Origin: VFMC01 sp046331225
GTDB taxonomy: Bacteria > Actinomycetota > Acidimicrobiia > Acidimicrobiales > Ilumatobacteraceae
DNA: 64,000 nucleotides
Reading direction: 5' to 3'
Assembly (NCBI GenBank): GCA_046331225.1
Contig: JAXLRF010000003.1
Coordinates: forward strand, 310,001 to 374,000
Part shown: positions 34,929-43,537 of the stretch, piece by piece
How the letters are laid out: each line of letters begins with the position of its first letter
How positions within the stretch are numbered: position 1 is the stretch's first letter
Position numbers and translations under genes: made by a program
Notes under the pieces: generated by a model
Database searches by the model: none
What the model saw: the letters and a program-made list of their open reading frames with translations, nothing else
Told to the model about the DNA's origin: nothing

Positions 34929-35237
34929 GTGATCTACCGGTTCCGCACCGAGCTGTGGCTGTACCCGGGCGACGCCGGGTGGCACTTCGTCACCCTGCCG
35001 TTCGACCAGGCCGACGAGATCGACGAGATCACCCGAGGCGCCCAGGGCGGCTTCGGATCGGTGCGCGTACGCGTGACCATCGGCAGCAGCACGTGGAACA
35101 CCTCGCTGTTCCCCGATTCGAAGGCCGAGTCGTACGTGCTGCCCGTCAAGAAGCCGGTGCGCACCGCGGAGAAGATCGCCGCCGGGGATCAGGTCGACGT
35201 GACCATCGAGCTCGTCGACGTGACCCAGCCGCACTGA
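34929..35237 (+). CDS. DUF1905 family protein
   Basis: A 102-aa beta-rich protein (YRFRTELWLYPGDAGWHFVT, LFPDSKAESYVLPVKKPVR). It matches DUF1905, small double-psi-like barrel proteins of unknown function found mostly in actinobacteria and proteobacteria. GTG 34929 is the only start fitting the domain and has a -10 box at the leaderless distance. It converges with the Rieske oxygenase gene, 6 bp between stops. Confidence 0.8.
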   Translation: MIYRFRTELWLYPGDAGWHFVTLPFDQADEIDEITRGAQGGFGSVRVRVTIGSSTWNTSLFPDSKAESYVLPVKKPVRTAEKIAAGDQVDVTIELVDVTQPH

Positions 35238-35243
35238 GCGTCG

Positions 35244-36341
35244 TCAACGGTCGGTGAACAGCACCTCGCGCACGCGAGCCGGGCCGCTGCCGACGGCCTG
35301 CACCAGCTGGCCGAGCCAACGCCGGTACTCGATCGACACCTTGTCGGTCTTGACGCTGATCTCGAAGCCCGGCTCGAGCACCAGCTCGGGCGGATCCTGC
35401 GTGCACACCACCGGTTCGTCCTCCTGCAGCACCAGTGCCTGGAACGCCAGGTGTGGCGCGTCGTCGCCGTCGAGGTCGTCGTCACGGCTCACCGTCCAGA
35501 AGCATCGCGAGGTCGCGAGGTCGATCGGGCAGGCCGTCATCCACAGATGCCGGTACGCGCCGTTGCCGAGCCAGAACTCGATGCTCACCGTGAGCGGCAC
35601 CGGCATCCGGTACTCGCTGTGGCCGAACAACGCCGAGTCGTCGACGTCCATGTCGGGAGGGTCGAACGCAAACCGCAGCTCGCCGTCGACACGGTGGATC
35701 TCCGGCAGCGGCGGTACGGGTTCGTCGCGGCGGCCGAGGGTGCCGTCGTGCACCCAGGCGAAGTGGGCGAGGTCGACGAAGTTCTCCACGCGACGCGGCC
35801 CGCCGACCGGCCACGTGTAGGGCTCGCCGGCCACGATCCGCATCGAGCCGGGTGCGGCCTCGATGCGATCGAAGGCCGGATGGGCCGGGATCGAGGTGCC
35901 GGCACTCGGGTCGAGCCGCACCCACACCAGGCCGTAGCGCTCGACCGCCTCGAAGCCCGGCACGCATGCCCGCTCGGGGATCGGACCGTCCGGCATCGAC
36001 GGGATCTCGCGGCAGCGGCCGTCGGCACCGAACGTCCAGCCGTGGTAGGCGCATCGCACGGTCCGCCCGTCGACCCAGCCCACCGACAGCCGTGCCGATC
36101 GGTGAACGCACCGGTTGCCGATCGCCGCGTACGTGCCGTCGTCGAGGCGGGCGACCGCGAGCTCGCGGCCGAGCAGACGCACCGCCAGCGGGTGCGGTGT
36201 CACCGCCTCGAGCTCGGCCGTGGTGCACACCGGGTGCCAGAACAGCTCGAACAGCTCGGCGAGCCCTCCTGTCGTCCGCGTCGGCGCTGCCACGGGCACG
36301 TCGCCGGCGCGTGTACCGGGCAGATCGGTGATCGTCACCAC
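35244..36341 (-). CDS. Rieske [2Fe-2S] aromatic-ring-hydroxylating oxygenase, alpha subunit
   Basis: A 365-aa oxygenase of the VanA/phthalate dioxygenase type. The Rieske ligands are Cys78, His80, Cys97 and His100 (CVH...CAYH). The mononuclear iron motif is in RRVENFVDLAHFAWVHDG, with Asp and two His. It should oxygenate an aromatic or O-methyl substrate using electrons from an unlinked reductase. It is encoded 1 bp after the amidohydrolase gene, in one operon, suggesting both act on one compound. GTG 36341 starts the protein; a second GTG follows directly. Confidence 0.88.
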   Translation of the reverse strand: MVTITDLPGTRAGDVPVAAPTRTTGGLAELFELFWHPVCTTAELEAVTPHPLAVRLLGRELAVARLDDGTYAAIGNRCVHRSARLSVGWVDGRTVRCAYHGWTFGADGRCREIPSMPDGPIPERACVPGFEAVERYGLVWVRLDPSAGTSIPAHPAFDRIEAAPGSMRIVAGEPYTWPVGGPRRVENFVDLAHFAWVHDGTLGRRDEPVPPLPEIHRVDGELRFAFDPPDMDVDDSALFGHSEYRMPVPLTVSIEFWLGNGAYRHLWMTACPIDLATSRCFWTVSRDDDLDGDDAPHLAFQALVLQEDEPVVCTQDPPELVLEPGFEISVKTDKVSIEYRRWLGQLVQAVGSGPARVREVLFTDR

Positions 36342-36342
36342 G

Positions 36343-37596
36343 TCACCAGTCGGTGTCGTCGAGCGCCGGGCCCCACGTCTTGCCGGCCGTCGCGAACGTC
36401 GGTTGCGGTGTGGCCGTGTACCAGCGGCCGCCGCGCACGCAGCCGACGGGCTCGACCGCTGCGGGAGCCATCGCGGTCTCGTGCCCGTCCGACACGGGGT
36501 AGGGGCCGTCGGTGCGCAGCCGGCTCACCGAGATCTCGGCCGGACGCCCCACGTCGAGCGAACCGTAGGTGTCGAGGCGACCGATCGCTCGCGCCGCGTT
36601 GCTCGTGGCCATCGCGATCACGTCGACGACGTCGAGCCCGAGGGCGAGCATCTTGGTCATGTTCTCGGCGAACGAGAACACGGGACCGCGGATGCTGAAC
36701 ACGTTGAGGTCGGTCGAGATCGTGTCGGGCAGGTAGCCCTGCTCGAACAGCCGTCGAGCCTCGCGGAACCGGAAGTCGGTACCCGAGTGGCCCACGTCGA
36801 GCACCACGCCGCGGTCGACCGCGTCGCGGAACTCGGGGACGGCCTTGCCGCGCTCGTCGAGCATCCCGCCTGCGCCGCGGAACGCGTGCGTGATGATGTC
36901 GCCGCCGCGCAACGCGCCGAGCAGCGCCCTCGGGGTGATCACGGGCGTGTGCGGGAACCGGCCGAGGTGCACCATCACCGGCTTGTCGCCGGCCACTCGC
37001 TGCGCGGTGTCGAGGAACGGCGAGAACTCGGGGTCGCCCACGTGGCACACGCGCGCCTTCAGCCCGACCACCACGTCTGCATTGCGTTCCATCGACTCGG
37101 CGAGCGCGTCTGGGTCGAGGTTCGCGAGGTCGTCGGCGATGTGCAGCCGGTGGGCGATGAAGTCGCGGGTGGCGAGGTACAGCTGGTTGGGATCCATGAA
37201 GGCGAGCACCTTCGTGTCCGTGTACGGGTGGTCGATCACCGCCGTGCGGGCGAGGTCGAAGGTCGACACGCCCGAGGTGCCGCCGTCGACGACGATCGGC
37301 ACACCCATCTCGATGCCCACGGCGTCGGGTCCGACGCAGAAGTCGCCGAGCCCCTTCATCACGTGCACGTGGATGTCGATGAAGCCCGGCGAGACGATGC
37401 AGCCCGTGCAGTCGATCACCTCGGCGGTCGGCACGGCGTCGTCGACGCGGAAGCCCACGTGCCGGCCGACGGCGACGATGCGACCGTCGACCACCACCAC
37501 GTCGGCCACGGTGTCGAGCTGCCGCAGCGGATCGATCACGCGCCCGTTGCGGAGCACGACGGCAGAGCTGGACGAGGACGCCGGTGTCGTCGACAT
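36343..37596 (-). CDS. Amidohydrolase (dihydroorotase-like)
   Basis: A 417-aa metal-dependent hydrolase. VVLRNGRVIDPLRQLDTVAD is the beta-sandwich start of the family, and GFIDIHVHVMKG has the metal-binding HxH. The His ligands in MVHLGRFP and DIITHAFRG and the Asp in TDLNVF complete the usual set. VGLKARVCHVGD supplies the bridging lysine region. The substrate may be a cyclic amide, imide or lactam. Co-transcription with a Rieske oxygenase suggests catabolism of a heteroaromatic or plant-derived compound. ATG 37596 is a clear start. Confidence 0.85.
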   Translation of the reverse strand: MSTTPASSSSSAVVLRNGRVIDPLRQLDTVADVVVVDGRIVAVGRHVGFRVDDAVPTAEVIDCTGCIVSPGFIDIHVHVMKGLGDFCVGPDAVGIEMGVPIVVDGGTSGVSTFDLARTAVIDHPYTDTKVLAFMDPNQLYLATRDFIAHRLHIADDLANLDPDALAESMERNADVVVGLKARVCHVGDPEFSPFLDTAQRVAGDKPVMVHLGRFPHTPVITPRALLGALRGGDIITHAFRGAGGMLDERGKAVPEFRDAVDRGVVLDVGHSGTDFRFREARRLFEQGYLPDTISTDLNVFSIRGPVFSFAENMTKMLALGLDVVDVIAMATSNAARAIGRLDTYGSLDVGRPAEISVSRLRTDGPYPVSDGHETAMAPAAVEPVGCVRGGRWYTATPQPTFATAGKTWGPALDDTDW

Positions 37597-37678
37597 GTGC
37601 CGATGATGACGACCCCCGGCCGCCGGCTCAACGACCGCATGATCCCTTCACGCGCCGTTCACAGGCTGACACGGCAGC

Positions 37679-37711
37679 GTCACGACACTGTCACGGCACT
37701 GTCACGGCACC
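37679..37711 (+). repeat. Three tandem copies of GTCACGRCACY
   Basis: Copies at 37679-37689, 37690-37700 and 37701-37711 in the divergent gap between the amidohydrolase and the next gene. An 11-bp period puts them on the same face of the helix, as expected for cooperative regulator sites. Confidence 0.6.
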
Positions 37712-37761
37712 GGGCTCCGAGAGCCGCGATCGACCACGCTGCGCGCGCCATGATGGGATTC

Positions 37762-38559
37762 ATGACCAACGACGATCGTCCGGTCGACCCGCTGATCGCG
37801 AGGCGTCGTGATGCGTCGGTGATCGACCTCACACCGCCGACGGGGCGCACGAAAGACGAGCGCGGGTACGACACCCGTTCGTACGGCGGGCACGACGAGA
37901 TCTCCGACGACCGCGCCGACGACCGCGCCGACGATCCCGACGACATCTGGGCCGTCGAGCCCGACGTCGCGGACGGTACCGATCGATTCGGGCTGTTCGA
38001 GGACGACGGTCCCGAGCCGGTGGCCGCTTGGGACCGCAGCCCGCGCACCGCCAGGCCCGTGCCGCCGCAGCTGCTGGTGCTGTTCGCGATCGTGGCGACC
38101 GTCGGGGTGATCTGGGGCATCACCGCGCTGCGCGGTCCCGCGCAGGGGTCCGAGGTCGCGCCCGCCACCACCGAGCTCGTGCAGGCCACCGTCGGGCTCG
38201 GCGCCGTCGAGCAGTCGGGCACCACGGTGCACCTCACCGTGCAGGTCACCAGCACCGCCGGTGTGCGCGACGTGTTGTCGAACCACGTGTGGATCGTGCG
38301 GGACGGCCAGTCGCTGCCGGAGGGCATCGCGTTCACGGGCTGCCTCGCGACGGACGACGAGCTGGCCAAGCCGCTGTCGGGCACGCTCGTCGTCGCCGGT
38401 GGTGTCGACGACCCCGCGGCGTGCGGCGTGGGCGGCTTCGAGCTCGCCGCCGGTGGTTCGGCCACGCTCGACCTCACCGCCTCGACGCTCGCGCCGGGCC
38501 GCTACCGCGTGCTGGTCGCCGCGTGGACGTCCGACGTGTTCGAGGTCGCCGCCGGCTGA
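37762..38559 (+). CDS. Membrane-anchored protein of unknown function
   Basis: A 265-aa protein with a charged cytoplasmic N-terminus (about 95 residues, including DDRADDRADDPDD), one transmembrane helix (PPQLLVLFAIVATVGVIWGI) and an extracytoplasmic beta-rich domain (TTVHLTVQVTSTAGVRDVLS ... TLAPGRYRVLVAAW). The outer domain looks immunoglobulin-like. Its ATG 37762 could instead be ATG 37750 (MMGF start). The 3' end overlaps the convergent GGDEF-EAL gene by 58 bp. Confidence 0.65.
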   Translation: MTNDDRPVDPLIARRRDASVIDLTPPTGRTKDERGYDTRSYGGHDEISDDRADDRADDPDDIWAVEPDVADGTDRFGLFEDDGPEPVAAWDRSPRTARPVPPQLLVLFAIVATVGVIWGITALRGPAQGSEVAPATTELVQATVGLGAVEQSGTTVHLTVQVTSTAGVRDVLSNHVWIVRDGQSLPEGIAFTGCLATDDELAKPLSGTLVVAGGVDDPAACGVGGFELAAGGSATLDLTASTLAPGRYRVLVAAWTSDVFEVAAG

Positions 38560-40322
38560 GGCGTCGCCGTCGTCGTCGGCGGCTGCGGGGTGCCGGCCGC
38601 CTGACGGCGCACCAAGGTCTGCATCGCCCGTTCGGGACCGGGTCGCCGGTAGTGGAAGCCCTGCACCAGGTCGGCGCCCACCAGGGTGACCACCTCGGCC
38701 TGCTCGGCCGTCTCGACGCCCTCGGCCACCACCTCGAGCCCGAGCGAGTGCGCCAGGTCGACCACCGACTCGGTCAGACGCCGGGCGCGCCGGCTGCGGT
38801 CGATCGCGGCGATGAAGCTGCGGTCGATCTTGACCACGTCGATCGGGAAGCGGTCGAGGTACGTCATCGACGAGTATCCGGTGCCGAAGTCGTCGATCGC
38901 GAGGCGGGCGCCGAGTGCCCGCAACGCCTGCAGCCGCTCGACCGCACCGTCGGGATCGCGGAGCGCGTCGGTCTCGGTGATCTCGAGCAGCAGGCGCCGC
39001 GGCGGCATCTGGGTGCGGTGCAGCACGTCGACGATCCCGTCGACGAGGTCGGGGTCGTCGATGTGCTGCGGGGCCAGGTTCACGGTCAGCTCGAGCGAGT
39101 GCCCGGCCGGTCCGAGCGCCACCATCGCCGCGCACGCCTGCTCGAGCACGCACAGGTCGAGCCGGCGGGCCATGCCGAGCCGGGCGGCCAGCGGGATGAA
39201 CTCGGCCGGCGGCACCATGCCCTGCGTCGGGCTCACCCAGCGGGCCAACGCCTCGAACCCGTGCAGCCCACGGTCGGCGGTGCGGAACACCGGCTGGTAC
39301 GCGACCTGCAGCGTGCCGTCGCCGACCGCGCGACGCAGCTCGGCCTCGAGTTCGGCGCGGGCTTCGGCCGCCCGGCCCATCCAGTCCTCGAAGAAGACCA
39401 CCCGGTTGCGGCCGTCCGCCTTGCCGCTGTACATCGCGATGTCGGCGCGGCGCACGAGCTCCTCCGGCGTGGTGGCGTGACGATCGGTGCCGTCGTGGAT
39501 CGCCACACCCACCGTGGCGCTGAGCGCGTAGGCCCGGTCGTCGAGATCGAAGTCGCGCGCCAGCGAGTCGAGCAGGCGTTCCGCCACGTCGTCCGCCACG
39601 CGGCGGTCGGCCTCCTCGAGCACCACCACGAACTCGTCACCACCCAGCCGGGCAGCGGTGTCGATGCCGCGGATCTCGGCGCGGATGCGCCGCGCCACCT
39701 CGATGAGCACCCGGTCGCCGGCCTCGTGACCGCGGCCGTCGTTGATCGCCTTGAAGCCGTCGAGGTCGACGAACATGAGCGCCACCTGCTGCCCCGTGCG
39801 GCGTGAGCGCTCGATGCTCTGGCCCAGCCGGTCGACGAGCAGCCGGCGGTTGGGCAGCCCGGTCAGCGAGTCGGTCATGGCCGCGCTCAGCGCGAGCTCC
39901 ATCTGCGCGTCGAGCGATTCGCGGTAGCGCTCCTCCGCCGTGAGGTTCCGGAAGCAGATCACGACGCCGCCCACCCCGGCGTCGCCCGTGCAGTCGGTGA
40001 GCGTGGCCTCCACCGGACGCCATCCCTCGGCGCTGCGCACCCGCAGCCGGATCACCGAGCGGTCGCCGGTGCCGGCGAGCGCGGCGAAGGTCTCGATCGC
40101 GGCGCACAGGTCGTCGGGGTGCACGATGCGCGACGGGTCGAGCGTCGCGGTGGTCTCGTCGGTTCCGGGTTCGAGGAACTCGGCGACGGCGGCGTTCGCG
40201 TAGCGCAGCGCGAACGAGCCGTCGAGCACCATGATCGCGTCGTCGACGCAATCGAGCAGCCGGAGCGCATCCAGGCGCGCGCCGCCCCGCTCGTCTCCCG
40301 CCTGCCCGCACGAGTTCGTCAT
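38502..40322 (-). CDS. PAS-GGDEF-EAL cyclic-di-GMP signalling protein
   Basis: A 606-aa cytosolic protein. Order: PAS domain (LLDCVDDAIMVLDGSFALRY, about 20-125), diguanylate cyclase with intact GGDEF (RLGGDEFVVV, about 230) and phosphodiesterase with an EAL motif (FEALARW, about 370) plus DDFGTGYSS. Both catalytic motifs appear intact, so it could make or break c-di-GMP under PAS control. The C-terminal 45 residues are a Thr/Ala/Pro-rich tail, whose end overlaps the convergent gene by 58 bp. ATG 40322 is the clear start. Confidence 0.93.
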   Translation of the reverse strand: MTNSCGQAGDERGGARLDALRLLDCVDDAIMVLDGSFALRYANAAVAEFLEPGTDETTATLDPSRIVHPDDLCAAIETFAALAGTGDRSVIRLRVRSAEGWRPVEATLTDCTGDAGVGGVVICFRNLTAEERYRESLDAQMELALSAAMTDSLTGLPNRRLLVDRLGQSIERSRRTGQQVALMFVDLDGFKAINDGRGHEAGDRVLIEVARRIRAEIRGIDTAARLGGDEFVVVLEEADRRVADDVAERLLDSLARDFDLDDRAYALSATVGVAIHDGTDRHATTPEELVRRADIAMYSGKADGRNRVVFFEDWMGRAAEARAELEAELRRAVGDGTLQVAYQPVFRTADRGLHGFEALARWVSPTQGMVPPAEFIPLAARLGMARRLDLCVLEQACAAMVALGPAGHSLELTVNLAPQHIDDPDLVDGIVDVLHRTQMPPRRLLLEITETDALRDPDGAVERLQALRALGARLAIDDFGTGYSSMTYLDRFPIDVVKIDRSFIAAIDRSRRARRLTESVVDLAHSLGLEVVAEGVETAEQAEVVTLVGADLVQGFHYRRPGPERAMQTLVRRQAAGTPQPPTTTATPQPAATSNTSDVHAATSTR

Positions 40323-40410
40323 ACCGAGCGCGGGTATCGGCCGCTCGGGCCGCGCACTCCAGTGAATGCTCGACTCCGTTGCGAAACGGCGTCACCCATG
40401 GTGAGCCGGG

Positions 40411-40438
40411 TTGACAGCTGCGCCGGTTCCGGCACGGT
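40411..40438 (+). promoter_or_regulatory. Promoter with consensus -35 TTGACA
   Basis: TTGACA (40411-40416), a 16-bp spacer, and CACGGT (40433-40438) lie 7 nt before ATG 40446. This is the best -35 match in the window and supports ATG 40446 as a leaderless start. Confidence 0.55.
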
Positions 40439-40445
40439 CGCCCGC

Positions 40446-40955
40446 ATGAACTGGATGGGGTCACGAGGGGCGACGTCGGTGTTGGAGCGCGAGGAGACGC
40501 GGCGGAGCCGATCCGCTCGCGACTGGATCCGCCGCAACCGCCGTGATCTCGGCCTCGCCAGCGTCGCCGCCGCCGGACCGTCGCTCGACGAGATCGCCGA
40601 GCAGGGCGTGCGCTCGTTCCGCGACCAGGCCGTCGGCATGCGCTGCGGTCACGGGCCCGTGGCGGCGGCGAAGGTGCGCGTCGTCACCCTGCCGGCCGCC
40701 GGGATCACCGATCCCGCGCAACTCGAGATCTGGGTGCTGTTCGGTGACGTGGCCGAGGCCATCGTGCCGCCGCACTGGGATCCGACCGAGGTGGAGGCCG
40801 ACCCGTTCCTCACCGCCTGGGCGCTGCAGCTGCGGGCGACCGCCCAGGGCCACCTGTCGTCGCTCGACTGGCCGGCGCCCGATGCGCTGACCGTGCGCTT
40901 CGACCATGCCGACCGCGTCGAACGCCGCGGTGGCCGCGCTTACCTGCTCGCCTGA
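40446..40955 (+). CDS. Hypothetical protein
   Basis: A 169-aa soluble protein, not recognised. The first 60 residues are rich in Arg and helical (REETRRSRSARDWIRRNRRD). The middle is a beta-rich domain (VRVVTLPAAGITDPAQLEIW VLFGDVAEAI, spaces mine). Codon use is typical of the neighbours, and a good promoter supports it as a real gene. Downstream lies a three-copy structured repeat. Confidence 0.6.
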   Translation: MNWMGSRGATSVLEREETRRSRSARDWIRRNRRDLGLASVAAAGPSLDEIAEQGVRSFRDQAVGMRCGHGPVAAAKVRVVTLPAAGITDPAQLEIWVLFGDVAEAIVPPHWDPTEVEADPFLTAWALQLRATAQGHLSSLDWPAPDALTVRFDHADRVERRGGRAYLLA

Positions 40956-40956
40956 G

Positions 40957-41177
40957 GTCCGTGAGCGAGCGGGACGCCGGCGGTCCCGCCGACGCACGGA
41001 CACCGATCTGCGTGAGCCGCTGAGCCGACCGCTCACCGACCAGCCGGTCCGTGAGCCAGCGGTACGCCCACCGTCCCTCCGACACACGCACTCCGTCGTG
41101 CGTGAGCGAGCGGTGCGCCGGCGGTCCCGTCGACGCACGGACACCGATCTGTGTGAGCCGCCGAGTCGACGGCTCAC
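40957..41177. repeat. Three-copy structured intergenic repeat, unit about 80 bp
   Basis: Copy 1 (40957-41036) and copy 3 (41098-41177) are both 80 bp and about 90% identical. A diverged partial copy lies at 41047-41096. Each full copy begins with GTGAGCG and ends with CGCTCAC or a one-base variant, so it can fold on itself. Inside is a second dyad (GGGAC/GTCCC) in copy 1. Open frames on either strand here only reflect the repeat. It fills most of the 267-bp gap before the amidase gene. Confidence 0.75.
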
Positions 41178-41210
41178 GCATCTCCGGCGGCCGTAGCGGC
41201 GAGGGTCTGG

Positions 41211-41216
41211 CACGCT
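41211..41216 (+). promoter_or_regulatory. -10 box of the amidase gene, probably leaderless
   Basis: CACGCT lies 6 nt before ATG 41223. Confidence 0.35.
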
Positions 41217-41222
41217 GTGGCG

Positions 41223-42422
41223 ATGTCCGTGCGTGACGAGATCAGCGCTGCGCTCACCGCGCTCGACACCGCAGCCGATCTCGGTGCCGTGGTCGCACGT
41301 GACGACGACGCGGCGCTGGCCCGAGCCGACGAGCTCGACCGCACCAGCACCCGCGGCGCGATGCACGGCCGCGCGATCACGGTCAAGGACTGGATCGACG
41401 TCGCCGGGCTGCCGTGCGAGGGCGAGTCGCCCGAGCGCACCGGCCGCGTGCCCACGCGCGACGCCACCGCGGTCGCTCGACTGAGGGCGGCGGGCGCAGT
41501 CGTGATCGCCAAGACCCAGCCCGGCGCCGATCACCCGCTGCACGGTCGATGTGTGCATCCGCTCGACCCGACGCGCTCGCCGGGCGGATCGTCGAGCGGC
41601 GAGGCCACGTCGATCGGCCGGGGCGCCTCGCGGCTCGGGCTCGGCAGCGACTCCGGCGGCAGCATCCGCCTGCCCGCCGCGTGGTGCGGCGTCGTGGGCC
41701 TGAAGCCGTCGGCCGGGCTCGTGCCCACCACGGGTCACTTCCCACGCGTGGGTGACCGTACGGACGGCCGCACGGTGATCGGTCCTCTCGCCCGCGCCGT
41801 CGCCGACGCGAGGCGGACGCTCGCGCTGATCGCCGGTCCCGACGGTGTCGATGCCGGATGTGCGCCCGTACCCCTCGGCGATCCGGGCACGGTCGACGTG
41901 AGTGCGCTGCGCGTCGGCATCGTGTCGGCCGGCGACGCCTGGACGCCCGCCGACAGCACGGCCGGGGCCGTCGACCGGGCGATCGGCCACCTGCGCGACA
42001 CGGGCGCGCGAGTCGTGCACGGACCCCCTGCGTCGCACCTCGACGAGTCACTCGACATCACGCAGCGGTACTGGCGGCGCGCCGCGCACGATCCGCGACT
42101 GACCGGGGCCGAGGTCGACGTGCAGCTGCGCGACTGGGACGGCTTCGCGAGCCGGTTCGCCCGGCTGGCGGCCGACGCCGACGTGGTGGTCGGCCCGGTG
42201 GTGCGCGACGTCGCGCCGCCGGCCCGACCGCTCGGCGGCGACGACTACGTGTTCACCCTTGCGTGGAGCCTGGCCGGCTGGGCGGCGATCAGCCTGCCCG
42301 CCGGCACCGACCCTGCCACCGGCCTGCCGCTCGCGGTGCAGATCGCCGCACCGCGCTGGCACGACCACGTGGCCCTCGCCGTCGCCGCCCACCTCGAGCG
42401 GGCGTTCGGCACCGGCCGCTGA
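41223..42422 (+). CDS. Amidase signature family hydrolase
   Basis: A 399-aa amidase. The Ser-cisSer-Lys triad is visible: Lys55 (ITVKDW), the cis-Ser in SPGGSSSGEA (about 124) and the nucleophile Ser147 in GSDSGGSIRLPA. The length is slightly short for the family but the fold is complete. It hydrolyses a small amide; the substrate is unknown. The nearby amidohydrolase and Rieske genes hint at an amide- or aromatic-compound pathway, but it is a separate transcription unit with its own -10 box. Confidence 0.88.
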   Translation: MSVRDEISAALTALDTAADLGAVVARDDDAALARADELDRTSTRGAMHGRAITVKDWIDVAGLPCEGESPERTGRVPTRDATAVARLRAAGAVVIAKTQPGADHPLHGRCVHPLDPTRSPGGSSSGEATSIGRGASRLGLGSDSGGSIRLPAAWCGVVGLKPSAGLVPTTGHFPRVGDRTDGRTVIGPLARAVADARRTLALIAGPDGVDAGCAPVPLGDPGTVDVSALRVGIVSAGDAWTPADSTAGAVDRAIGHLRDTGARVVHGPPASHLDESLDITQRYWRRAAHDPRLTGAEVDVQLRDWDGFASRFARLAADADVVVGPVVRDVAPPARPLGGDDYVFTLAWSLAGWAAISLPAGTDPATGLPLAVQIAAPRWHDHVALAVAAHLERAFGTGR

Positions 42423-42461
42423 GGCGAACGAGTCCGAACGGCCGCGACCGTCATGGCACCG

Positions 42462-42656
42462 TCAGGACTCGTCGTCCTCGACGGGCAGGACGAGACCGAA
42501 GTTGGTGCCGTGGTCGGGCAGCCAACCCTCCTGCATCTCCTCTCGGGCGTTCGGGTCGACGTGCGCCGGACGGACGGCGTGCGCCTCGTGCTCGGCCTCG
42601 ACCGCGGTGACGTCGAGCCCGAGATTGGTGTGGACCTCGTGACGGACAGCAGACAT
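42462..42656 (-). CDS. Small hypothetical protein with strong ribosome-binding site
   Basis: A 64-aa acidic protein (MSAVRHEVHTNLGLDVTAVE ... EEMQEGWLPDHGTNFGLVLP, ending EDDES). The minus strand carries AGGAGG (42664-42669) 7 nt before ATG 42656, one of the few strong Shine-Dalgarno sites in this window, which is the main reason to believe it. No family recognised. It diverges from the gene at 42773. Confidence 0.6.
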   Translation of the reverse strand: MSAVRHEVHTNLGLDVTAVEAEHEAHAVRPAHVDPNAREEMQEGWLPDHGTNFGLVLPVEDDES

Positions 42657-42760
42657 CGGACGACCTCCTCGTGCGTGCACCGTCACCGTCGCGCCCGCAC
42701 CCGTCGGCCGACAGGGCCGATCGTCACGCCGACGCGCTTCCCGACGAACGCCGGGGACGG

Positions 42761-42766
42761 CAGACT
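42761..42766 (+). promoter_or_regulatory. -10 box upstream of 42773, probably leaderless
   Basis: CAGACT lies 6 nt before GTG 42773. Confidence 0.35.
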
Positions 42767-42772
42767 GCCCCG

Positions 42773-43537
42773 GTGGACGAGACGGCCGCAGCGACCGGCG
42801 CACCGACGCCGACGCACGCGCCGAGTGTGCCGGCCGAGCTGCGCGGCTGCTGGCGGCGGGCGTGGATCGAGTACGCCGACGGCACCCGCGACGACACGTC
42901 GGTGGTGATCTGGTTGCAGCTCGCCTCCGACATGGCCGACGTGCGTGTGCCGGCCGCCCATCCGCTGCGTGAGCGGGCCGGCTTCGACGACTGCTCGCTC
43001 GACGAGTTGCGCTCGCTCGCCGACAGCGAGTCGAGCAGCGGCCGCACCACCTGCACGCCCGTGGTCACGGGCGCCGACGGCGTGCCGCGAGCGACGGCCG
43101 AGTGGCACTCCGACGGTGACGGTGTCGCGTTCCAACCGGTGTCGGCGTTCCCCGAGCCCGGCGTGCTCGAGTGGCCGAGCGACACCGTGATGATCGAGCG
43201 CGCCCCGAGTGGCGCCTACGTCGAGGAGTGGCACCTGCTGCCCGGTACGCACGCGCCGGCGTCGCACCACGTCGACGCGTCCGGATGCCACGTGTATCGC
43301 AGCGGCGATGCCGCTGTGCTGGTGCGCGACCGGTCGACGCCGGTGCAGCGCGCCGTCCGCCTCGACGAACTGGTCGCCGAGTGCGGCGACGACCGAGCAC
43401 GGCTGGTCGCACTGGTCGACTGCGAGTTCTCGTTCGCGCTCGCCCGACGTGGACACGACGGGTCGAACGTGTTCGTGGTCGAGGCGTCGACGATCCCGTG
43501 GCGCGTCGGGGAGGTGCTCGATGTCGATCTTCGATGA
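42773..43537 (+). CDS. Hypothetical beta-rich protein, Rieske operon
   Basis: A 254-aa protein, not confidently recognised. The repeated pattern of aromatic-rich strands (LRGCWRRAWIEYADGTRDDT, SVVIWLQLASDMADVRVP, ATAEWHSDGDGVAFQPV) resembles lipocalin-like or HRI1-like proteins; this is a weak guess. GTG 42773 is preceded by a -10 box. Its 3' end overlaps the Rieske oxygenase gene by 17 bp, so it likely serves the same pathway. Confidence 0.65.
   Translation: MDETAAATGAPTPTHAPSVPAELRGCWRRAWIEYADGTRDDTSVVIWLQLASDMADVRVPAAHPLRERAGFDDCSLDELRSLADSESSSGRTTCTPVVTGADGVPRATAEWHSDGDGVAFQPVSAFPEPGVLEWPSDTVMIERAPSGAYVEEWHLLPGTHAPASHHVDASGCHVYRSGDAAVLVRDRSTPVQRAVRLDELVAECGDDRARLVALVDCEFSFALARRGHDGSNVFVVEASTIPWRVGEVLDVDLR

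Noticed and set aside
40906..41196. Short plus-strand frame with RRRSRRRTDTDL repeats
   Set aside because: Its repeats simply translate the three-copy DNA repeat; no ribosome site and equally open on the other strand.
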